A stretch of 8,405 bases of DNA from DATKMG01 sp035541995 (GTDB lineage: Bacteria; Acidobacteriota; Terriglobia; Versatilivoradales; Versatilivoraceae). Shown one piece after another: positions 1-5,357 of this stretch. Both the position numbers and the translations under genes were made by a program. Below the pieces are notes generated by a model. The model was not told the origin of the DNA and searched no databases. It saw only the letters and a list, made by a program, of their open reading frames with translations. Every line of letters begins with the position of its first letter. Position 1 is the first letter of the stretch. The stretch lies in assembly GCA_035541995.1 (NCBI GenBank), contig DATKMG010000229.1:1-8405 (forward strand), written 5' to 3'.

Positions 1-1817
1 CTCCATCGGTGGTGGCTTTCACAAAGAGCGGAGAACGGTTAGTGGGTCAGGTAGCCAAACGCCAGGCTGTCACAAACCCGGAGAATACGGTCTATTCGAT
101 CAAACGTTTCATGGGCCGCAAATACGAAGAGGTCACAGAGGAGATGAAGATTGTTCCTTATAAAGTCACCCGGGCGTCGAACAACGATGCCCGCGTCTCG
201 ATCATGGGGAAGGAATATACCCCCCCCGAAATCTCTGCAATGATCCTGCAGAAACTTAAAAATGCGGCTGAGGAATATTTGGGTGAGAAAGTGACCCGGG
301 CCGTCATCACAACTCCAGCCTACTTCAACGACTCGCAGCGACAGGCAACAAAGGATGCGGGGAAAATTGCGGGGCTTGAGGTACTGAGGATTGTCAATGA
401 ACCAACGGCCGCAGCCTTGGCTTATGGCCTGGACAAGAAGAAAGACGAGACCATAGCCGTTTATGACTTCGGAGGTGGGACCTTTGATATCTCAATTCTC
501 GAAGTCGGTGAAGGGGTGGTCGAAGTCAAATCGACCAATGGGGATACCCACCTGGGTGGTGACAATATCGACCAGCGCATAATTGACTGGATCGTAGACG
601 AGTTCATTAAGGACCAGGGTATTGACCTTTCCAAGGACAAAATGGCGTTGCAGCGCCTTAAAGAGGCAGCTGAGAAGGCCAAGATGGAATTGTCTTCAAC
701 GATGGAGACCGAAATCAACCTCCCTTTCATCACCGCCGATGCGGCCGGACCCAAGCACCTGGTCTTGAGACTCACCCGTGCCAAGTTCGAGCAGTTAGTC
801 GAAGACATCCTGCAGAAGAGTGTCCAACCCTGCAAGCAAGCGCTGGCGGATGCAGGCGTGAAGCCGGAAGACATCGATGAAGTGGTTCTGGTGGGAGGGT
901 CCACTCGTATTCCTCGCGTCCAGCAAATCGTCAGGGATATGTTCAAGAAAGAGCCACATAAGGGTGTCAATCCCGATGAGGTCGTGGGTGTCGGCGCTGC
1001 AGTTCAGGCCGGAGTGCTGGCAGGGGATGTTAAGGATCTTCTGCTCCTCGACGTTACGCCCTTGTCACTGGGGATTGAGACCCTGGGAGGGGTTTCCACG
1101 AAGTTAATTGAACGGAACACCACAATTCCGACCCGCAAGAGCGAAATCTTCTCCACCGCAGCCGACAATCAAACCTCCGTTGAAGTCCATGTCCTGCAAG
1201 GAGAGAGGAGCATGGCCAAAGACAACCGGACGCTTGGGAAATTCCATCTGGTGGGGATTCCTCCGGCCCCCCGGGGAGTTCCTCAAATCGAGGTGACCTT
1301 TGACATTGATGCCAATGGGATTGTGAATGTCTCCGCCAAAGACCTGGCAACCCAAAAGGAGCAGAAAATTACTATCACAGCTTCCAGCGGTTTGACCAAG
1401 GAGGAGATCGACCGAATGACCCGAGACGCCGAGTCTCACGCGGAGGAAGACCGCCGCTATCGAGATGAGGTAGACGTTAAGAACAAGGCCGATAACTTGA
1501 TCTATTCCACTGAGAAACTCCTGAGGGAGAACCGGGAGAAGATCCCTGACTCTGACGCGAAAGCCATCGAGGCGGCCATCGCAGAGTGCAGGAAAGCAGT
1601 GGAGGAGGGGGGTGCCGATCGAATCAACAAGGCCGTAGAAGGGCTGACCCGGGCCACCCACCGAGTTGCTGATGTGCTTTATAAACAAGCGGGTGCCCAC
1701 GCCGGGCCTCCCCCGGAAAGTGGTAGTCAGGCTTCTTCGGCAGACTCGAGTTCCAAACCGGCTGAGGGAGAAGTGATCGATGCAGAGTATGTCGATGTGG
1801 ACGAAAAAAAGAAATAA
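1..1817 (+). CDS. dnaK: Molecular chaperone DnaK (Hsp70), 5'-truncated by window edge
   Basis: ATP-driven cytosolic chaperone that binds exposed hydrophobic segments and folds them with DnaJ and a nucleotide exchange factor. The reading frame is already open at base 1 (bases 1-2 end a codon, then P-S-V-V-A-F-T), so the GTG at position 9 is not the start. By comparison with E. coli DnaK about 36 residues, including the first Hsp70 signature (IDLGTTNS), lie before the window. Seen, counting residues from position 9: the NEPTAAALAYGLD stretch (130-142), second signature DFGGGTFDIS (153-162), third signature VVLVGGSTRIPRVQ (292-305), interdomain linker VKDLLLLDVTP (341-351), then the substrate-binding domain and helical lid. 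The C-terminal tail EGEVIDAEYVDVDEKKK is typical of bacterial DnaK. No frameshift is seen. It is the first visible gene of a chaperone operon; hsp20 follows after 30 bp. Its promoter is outside the window. Confidence 0.98.
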   Translation, partial: PSVVAFTKSGERLVGQVAKRQAVTNPENTVYSIKRFMGRKYEEVTEEMKIVPYKVTRASNNDARVSIMGKEYTPPEISAMILQKLKNAAEEYLGEKVTRAVITTPAYFNDSQRQATKDAGKIAGLEVLRIVNEPTAAALAYGLDKKKDETIAVYDFGGGTFDISILEVGEGVVEVKSTNGDTHLGGDNIDQRIIDWIVDEFIKDQGIDLSKDKMALQRLKEAAEKAKMELSSTMETEINLPFITADAAGPKHLVLRLTRAKFEQLVEDILQKSVQPCKQALADAGVKPEDIDEVVLVGGSTRIPRVQQIVRDMFKKEPHKGVNPDEVVGVGAAVQAGVLAGDVKDLLLLDVTPLSLGIETLGGVSTKLIERNTTIPTRKSEIFSTAADNQTSVEVHVLQGERSMAKDNRTLGKFHLVGIPPAPRGVPQIEVTFDIDANGIVNVSAKDLATQKEQKITITASSGLTKEEIDRMTRDAESHAEEDRRYRDEVDVKNKADNLIYSTEKLLRENREKIPDSDAKAIEAAIAECRKAVEEGGADRINKAVEGLTRATHRVADVLYKQAGAHAGPPPESGSQASSADSSSKPAEGEVIDAEYVDVDEKKK

Positions 1818-1836
1818 GCCCCCTCAGACAGCAAAC

Positions 1837-1842
1837 GGGAAG
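1837..1842 (+). promoter_or_regulatory. Shine-Dalgarno supporting the TTG start of hsp20
   Basis: GGGAAG, 5 nt upstream of the TTG at 1848, in the 30-bp gap after dnaK. It supports the rare start codon. A weak start codon directly downstream of dnaK suggests translation partly coupled to, and lower than, dnaK (inference). Confidence 0.5.
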
Positions 1843-1847
1843 TAACC

Positions 1848-2300
1848 TTGGCAAACGAACAAGATCTACTGAAGAGATTTCTAGCTTTGCGGGAGAGAGT
1901 GCATTCTCTGTTCGAAGAGGCTGTGTCTCCGATGCGGTTAATTTCTGAAGCCGATTTGAATTCCACGTGGTCTCCGCCTGTAGACCTCTACGAGACAGAA
2001 AAGGAGTTTGTGCTACTGGCGGAGTTGCCCGGGATCGAAAAGGGAGATCTGGATTTGCAGATCGTGGATCGAATGATTGTTCTGAAAGGTCAGCGCCATT
2101 TTGCCCGAGATGTTTCCGACCAGAAATACCACCGCTTGGAGCGTCCCGTTGGAAGATTTGAACGACGGTTTGAGCTTCCTGAACCTGTGGATGCCTCTTC
2201 CATTAAGGCCAAGATGGTGGATGGCGTACTCACGGTTGCGATCCCTAAGAAGACTACTCGCCGAAGCGCTATCAAAGTGGAAGTGAATAAGAAGCGTTGA
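1848..2300 (+). CDS. Small heat shock protein, Hsp20/alpha-crystallin family
   Basis: ATP-independent holdase expected to bind unfolding proteins as an oligomer and pass them to DnaK/DnaJ. It has 150 residues, normal for the family. The alpha-crystallin domain spans about residues 43-134: it opens with WSPPVDLYET, contains LAELPGIEKGDLDLQ and the LERPVGRFERRFELPEPVD strand region, and ends with the family hallmark VDGVLTVAIPKK. A C-terminal I-x-V motif (IKVEV, 142-146) probably docks onto neighbouring subunits. The start is TTG: it is the only credible start after the in-frame dnaK stop (upstream codons are GCC CCC TCA GAC AGC AAA CGG GAA GTA ACC), and GGGAAG lies 5 nt before it. The next in-frame ATG (residue 29) would leave only a short lead before the domain. 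It lies 30 bp after dnaK and before dnaJ, the place taken by grpE in actinobacterial dnaK operons. Confidence 0.93.
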   Translation: MANEQDLLKRFLALRERVHSLFEEAVSPMRLISEADLNSTWSPPVDLYETEKEFVLLAELPGIEKGDLDLQIVDRMIVLKGQRHFARDVSDQKYHRLERPVGRFERRFELPEPVDASSIKAKMVDGVLTVAIPKKTTRRSAIKVEVNKKR

Positions 2301-2436
2301 AGTCATAGCATGAGAATTCGTTAAGGTCGCCTCCAGGCTGGAGATGGCGGCGGGGGGTAGTAAAAGACAGCGTGCCGACCCCGTCCAGATGTCTTGTTCC
2401 AAAACACTCTTGCTCCCAATAACTTCATTTTGACGT
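2301..2436 (+). other. Intra-operon leader of dnaJ with inverted repeats, no clear Shine-Dalgarno
   Basis: A 136-nt gap between hsp20 and dnaJ, long compared with the 30-bp and 3-bp gaps on either side. It holds two possible hairpins. One is CGCC-TCCA / TGGA-gat-GGCG at 2328-2349 (3-nt loop, 3-nt bulge). The other is AAGACA / TGTCTT at 2364-2369 and 2390-2395. A G-run at 2352-2357 could alternatively pair with CCCC at 2379-2382. No T-run follows either hairpin, so neither is a classic intrinsic terminator. No convincing -35/-10 pair was found. The bases just before the dnaJ ATG (CATTTTGACGT) give no good Shine-Dalgarno match. Whether the gap tunes dnaJ expression is unknown. Confidence 0.35.
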
Positions 2437-3540
2437 ATGGCCAAAATTGAGGATTATTACCAAATCTTGAATATCAAGAGAGGTGCCTCGCAGGACGATA
2501 TCAAGAAGGCTTACCGCAAATTGGCACGGAAATATCACCCCGACGTCAATCCGGGAGACAAGCAGTCAGAAGAGCGCTTCAAGAGGATCTCCCAAGCTTA
2601 CGACGTCTTGAGTGACCCTAAGAAGCGGGAAATATACGATAACTACGGCGCTTACTCTGACAACTTTCAAGCAGGCCCTGGTGCTCCGGGAGGTGGCTTT
2701 GATTTTTCCGGTTTCGATTTCTCCAATCTCGGGCAGTCTAATTTCTCCGACATTTTCTCTCAGATATTCTCAGGAACACAGGCTCGAACTGCACAGCCCC
2801 AGAAAGGTGAAGACCTCGAGTACCAAATCTCAATTGGATTTAACGACGCTTTGAAGGGTCTGCAGACCCGGATTAGCTACGCTCGGAAGGATGTATGCTC
2901 GGTATGTTCAGGCAGAGGACAGGTTTCGGGCGGGAAAGCTCGCACTTGCCCGACCTGCCGGGGCACTGGGAAGATCGGTCAAATGGGAGGGGGACTCCGG
3001 TTTAGTTCAACTTGCCCAGAGTGTGGCGGGTCCGGCGAAGTGGGGAGAAAATGCCCTCAATGCGGGGGTGAAGGAAGGGTCCAGGTCACAGATAGCTTGG
3101 AAATCAAGATTCCGCCAGGGGTACAGACCGGGTCAAGAATTCGATTTGCCGGAAAAGGAAGCGCTGGGACACATGGGGCCCCTCCTGGCGATTTATATAT
3201 CGTGACTACCGTGGCCGCACATCCCTTCTTTGAACGAGTGGGAGATAATCTTTACACTAAGGTTCCGGTTACAGTGACCGAGGCGGCCTTGGGTGCTAAG
3301 ATTGAAGTTCCCACAGTGGAGGGGAGAGCAGTCGTCAAGATTCCACCCGGGACTCAGAGCGGTCAGAAGTTTCGCTTGAGAGGGAAAGGTGCCCCCTCCC
3401 TGCGGGCCTCCACGCGCGGAGACCAGTTTGTTGAAGTTCGGATTATTCTTCCCCGGGTGGCTGATGAACGCAGCAAAGAGCTTCTAAGAGAATTTGCCCG
3501 CTTGAATCCAGAAGATCCTCGAAAGGATTTGTTTACTTAA
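2437..3540 (+). CDS. dnaJ: Class A J-domain co-chaperone DnaJ
   Basis: Hsp40 co-chaperone that stimulates DnaK ATPase and delivers substrates. It has 367 residues, typical length. The J domain (about 5-70) carries the HPD triad at 34-36 (KYHPDVNPGD). A G/F-rich linker follows (about 78-112, with GGGFDFSGFDF). The zinc-binding domain has all four CxxCxGxG repeats: C154/C157, C171/C174, C193/C196 and C206/C209. Two C-terminal substrate-binding beta domains follow (IKIPPGVQTGSRIRF and VKIPPGTQSGQKFRLRGKG), then a short tail ending KDLFT. With the full zinc finger this is a true class A DnaJ rather than CbpA. The start is the ATG giving MAKIEDYYQIL, as expected for the family, though no strong Shine-Dalgarno precedes it. 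The stop is 3 bp before hspR, so the two are almost certainly co-transcribed. Confidence 0.97.
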   Translation: MAKIEDYYQILNIKRGASQDDIKKAYRKLARKYHPDVNPGDKQSEERFKRISQAYDVLSDPKKREIYDNYGAYSDNFQAGPGAPGGGFDFSGFDFSNLGQSNFSDIFSQIFSGTQARTAQPQKGEDLEYQISIGFNDALKGLQTRISYARKDVCSVCSGRGQVSGGKARTCPTCRGTGKIGQMGGGLRFSSTCPECGGSGEVGRKCPQCGGEGRVQVTDSLEIKIPPGVQTGSRIRFAGKGSAGTHGAPPGDLYIVTTVAAHPFFERVGDNLYTKVPVTVTEAALGAKIEVPTVEGRAVVKIPPGTQSGQKFRLRGKGAPSLRASTRGDQFVEVRIILPRVADERSKELLREFARLNPEDPRKDLFT

Positions 3541-3543
3541 GCC

Positions 3544-3939
3544 ATGAAGAAGAGGGGCAAGGCCGCATACATGATCAGCAACGTGGCTCAGAACTACAAT
3601 ATCCATCCTCAGACCTTGCGGTTGTATGAACGCCAGGGTTTATTGAAGCCCTCGAGGTCGGAGGGCAACACCCGCCTCTTCACCGATGAGGACCTCGAGC
3701 GGCTGGAGCTGATCCTCACTCTGACCAGAGATCTAGGAGTGAATCTGGCAGGAGTGGAAGTCGTCCTGAACATGCGGGACAAGATGATGGAAATGCAGAA
3801 GGAAGTAGGCCGGTTTCTTGAAATGATACGCAAGGAATTCTCTCAGGTCACATCCCATTACCAGGAGAAAGTGGAGACTGCTCTGGTCCCCGCCCCGCCA
3901 CCCAAGATAACCCGCTTCAAGCGTCCCTCCTCTCAGTGA
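3544..3939 (+). CDS. hspR: MerR-family heat-shock repressor HspR
   Basis: 131-residue DNA-binding regulator. The N-terminal winged helix-turn-helix (about 9-75) reads YMISNVAQNYNIHPQTLRLYERQGLLKPSR…NTRLFTDEDLERL in parts, with the HPQTLRLYER core typical of HspR. NLAGVEVVLNMRD (67-79) follows and then a probable coiled-coil dimer helix (about 76-112). There are no cysteines for metal or redox sensing, unlike many MerR proteins. From the family, HspR represses dnaK operons through HAIR inverted repeats, using DnaK as co-repressor, so the operon is induced when unfolded protein titrates DnaK away. Position supports this: the start is 3 bp after the dnaJ stop. No HAIR copy was found in the window; the operator is expected upstream of dnaK. 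A second in-frame ATG (residue 10) exists, but the first keeps the expected N-terminal length. Confidence 0.9.
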   Translation: MKKRGKAAYMISNVAQNYNIHPQTLRLYERQGLLKPSRSEGNTRLFTDEDLERLELILTLTRDLGVNLAGVEVVLNMRDKMMEMQKEVGRFLEMIRKEFSQVTSHYQEKVETALVPAPPPKITRFKRPSSQ

Positions 3940-3984
3940 TGGAATTCTCACCTGTCATGATTCTCCTTTTTCTGTTTCTGTACC

Positions 3985-3992
3985 TGTATTAA
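3985..3992 (+). promoter_or_regulatory. Possible extended -10 element upstream of the DnaC-like gene
   Basis: TGTATTAA, with TATTAA at 3987-3992 in a locally AT-rich stretch between hspR and the ATPase gene. If used, transcription would start about 3-5 nt before the ATG at 4003, giving an almost leaderless mRNA. That agrees with the absence of a Shine-Dalgarno there (TTCCCTGC precedes the ATG). No convincing -35 box is seen. Weak, sequence-only call. Confidence 0.22.
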
Positions 3993-4002
3993 AATTCCCT
4001 GC

Positions 4003-4752
4003 ATGGAAAGGACGGGGGATTGCGCAATCTGCCGGGGCACCGGTTGGAAGCAGGTCCAAATACAGGATCATCTCGCAGTAGTTCGTTGCGAATGTTTCGA
4101 GAAGAGCAAGCTAGACCGATTGCTTGGAAGAGCGGGTATTCCTGCTCGATACGGAGCCTGTTCCTTCGAGAATTTCAGTGCCATTACCGAGAAGCTGTCC
4201 CTGGTGAAGGCAGCCGCTCTGCGGTACGTCGAAGACTATCCCGGTGTTGACTGTGGCTTGCTGATTCTGGGTCCGTGCGGTGTAGGCAAGACCCATGTGG
4301 CCGTATCTATCCTGAGGGCGCTGATCCTCCGACAAGCTGTCAACGGGTTGTTCTGTGATTTTCGAGATCTCTTGAAAAAGATTCAGGACTCTTACAATCC
4401 AGTTTCTCACACATCGGAAATGCAAATTCTCGAACCGGTGCTTACTTCCGAAGTGCTGGTTCTGGACGACTTGGGAGCTGAACGCCCGACTGAGTGGGTC
4501 AGGGATACTTTTGCGTACATTATCAACACGCGTTACAACCAGAAGTCCACGACTTTGATCACATCCAATTTCGAAGACACCCTAAAGGAACGGATATACC
4601 TTAGCAACGGGAGCCGGGTACCTGCCGAGGAGACTCTAACCGACCGGATTGGTGCCAGGTTGCGTTCTCGCCTTTACGAGATGTGTAAAGTGATCCGTAT
4701 TGAAGGCGCGGATTTTCGGATCGAAGTCAAGCAATCTTCTTACAGGTTCTGA
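4003..4752 (+). CDS. DnaC/IstB-like AAA+ ATPase, probable replicative helicase loader
   Basis: 249-residue ATP-binding protein. A small cysteine-rich N-terminus comes first (CAICRGTGW at 7-15, CEC at 29-31), probably a zinc knuckle. The AAA+ core has Walker A GPCGVGKT (90-97), Walker B VLVLDDLGAE (151-160, acidic pair D155/D156), the sensor-1 stretch TTLITSN (183-189) and the DRIGARLRSRL segment (214-224) expected to hold the arginine finger or sensor. This layout matches chromosomal DnaC/DnaI-type loaders that deliver the replicative helicase. IstB proteins of IS21 share the core, but no istA transposase or IS ends are nearby and the zinc-like N-terminus favours the loader. It starts 63 bp after hspR on the same strand and may have its own promoter. 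Its last 39 codons overlap, antisense, the tail of the gene on the other strand. The exact function is inferred from the family. Confidence 0.85.
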   Translation: MERTGDCAICRGTGWKQVQIQDHLAVVRCECFEKSKLDRLLGRAGIPARYGACSFENFSAITEKLSLVKAAALRYVEDYPGVDCGLLILGPCGVGKTHVAVSILRALILRQAVNGLFCDFRDLLKKIQDSYNPVSHTSEMQILEPVLTSEVLVLDDLGAERPTEWVRDTFAYIINTRYNQKSTTLITSNFEDTLKERIYLSNGSRVPAEETLTDRIGARLRSRLYEMCKVIRIEGADFRIEVKQSSYRF

Positions 4753-5220
4753 TTTGGAATCCCTGTTCTTGAGAACCTTCTGAAAGATGTGAATTCTTGG
4801 GCGACGCAAAAAAGAGAACAGGTGGGCCTTACACCCGCAATCCGAGGATCCAAATCCCGCTATCGGGATTCTTCCCAGAGTGCTGAGGACCGTCGCCCAA
4901 TGGTGTTCCTGTCGTGCCTGGCTTTCCTGGTACCAAATCTCTTCCAGGTGTGCCACTTTGCTCAGATAATCAACGTGCCAATGGAGAACTTCAGATCGAC
5001 TTAGGTGGTGCTTCAACCTTCCCGAAATTCCACCTCGTCCCATGGCACTTCCTACGTACATGAAGAATCCGTTTGGAAGCGTGAATCTACCGAGTTTTCC
5101 GACTCGGAGAGCCGATTCTTTCCTCACACGAAAGAGCAAAATGTAGGTCCCGGGACCGAGTCTCCCCGGGAGCCTCTTGCAATCCTGGCAGTGTTGTGGA
5201 CTAATTATCGTTTGCTTCAT
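4636..5220 (-). CDS. DUF123 / GIY-YIG nuclease-like protein (Uri superfamily, COG1833 type)
   Basis: 194 residues. The domain spans about 23-140: PGTYILLF (the GIY position is G-T-Y at 24-26), LRVGKLGRFTLPNGFFMYVGSAMG with the YVG at 55-57 (the YIG position), GRLKHHL (67-73), LHWHVDYL (79-86) and the conserved end GFGSSDCGC (122-130) followed by HLFSF. These are the marks of the DUF123 family, assigned to the GIY-YIG/Uri nuclease superfamily; the biological substrate is not known. The ATG at 5220 is the only clear start before the domain; no good Shine-Dalgarno is visible upstream. Family members usually end soon after the HLF motif, but this frame runs about 54 residues further, into the antisense of the DnaC-like gene (117 bp overlap). 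Either the stop was lost or the tail is simply unselected. Transcribed away from the glycosidase gene. Confidence 0.8.
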   Translation of the reverse strand: MKQTIISPQHCQDCKRLPGRLGPGTYILLFRVRKESALRVGKLGRFTLPNGFFMYVGSAMGRGGISGRLKHHLSRSEVLHWHVDYLSKVAHLEEIWYQESQARQEHHWATVLSTLGRIPIAGFGSSDCGCKAHLFSFLRRPRIHIFQKVLKNRDSKSEPVRRLLDFDPKIRAFNTDHFTHLVKARTQPGTNPVG

Positions 5221-5357
5221 GCTGTGTGGAGGATTCTTTCAGCCTCGAATGTTTCCACGCAAGCCTTTTTCAGAGCCCTGAACTTAAGACAAATGATTTA
5301 TGCCTCTGAATTCCTGTGGGGTCGAGGCTCGAACTCGCTCCAGAAGGAGGTTCATTG
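5221..5357. other. Divergent intergenic region between the DUF123 gene (-) and the GH42 gene (+)
   Basis: A 137-bp spacer that should hold both promoters. A short perfect hairpin TTCAG-agcc-CTGAA lies at 5269-5282, followed at once by the palindrome CTTAAG (5283-5288). A regulator could bind here, but no known operator consensus is recognised and no convincing -35/-10 pair was found on either strand. Confidence 0.3.
5342..5350 (+). promoter_or_regulatory. Strong Shine-Dalgarno deciding the GH42 start
   Basis: AGAAGGAGG, close to the full anti-16S complement, 7 nt before the ATG at 5358. It favours that ATG over the upstream in-frame GTG at 5316, which would place 14 polar residues in front of a signal peptide. 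Among the visible genes it is the strongest ribosome binding site in the window. Confidence 0.85.

Noticed and set aside
461..970. Long − strand open frame inside dnaK
   Set aside because: It is antisense to a strongly conserved dnaK region, resembles no family, and is explained by the codon bias of the real gene. The same holds for the other antisense frames at 1054-1350 and 1104-1700.
2394..2422. Possible -35/-10 (TTGTTC, 17 nt, CAATAA) before dnaJ
   Set aside because: Poor match to both consensus hexamers; not enough to call a promoter inside the operon.
4003..4752. IstB of an IS21-type insertion sequence
   Set aside because: No istA-like transposase, no terminal inverted repeats around it, and an N-terminal cysteine motif that fits a chromosomal helicase loader better.
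4744..4778. Inverted repeat AGGTTCT / AGAACCT at the end of the DnaC-like gene as a terminator
   Set aside because: 7-bp stem with a 21-nt loop and no U-tract, and it lies inside the convergent gene's frame; too weak to call.
4853..4870. Perfect hairpin AATCCCG-ctat-CGGGATT
   Set aside because: It lies within codons for the conserved DUF123 region (RIPIAGFG) with no T-run after it on either strand; probably chance within coding sequence.
5316..5357. GTG start at 5316 for the glycosidase
   Set aside because: It would add 14 polar residues before a signal peptide and has no comparable ribosome site; AGAAGGAGG sits 7 nt before the ATG at 5358.
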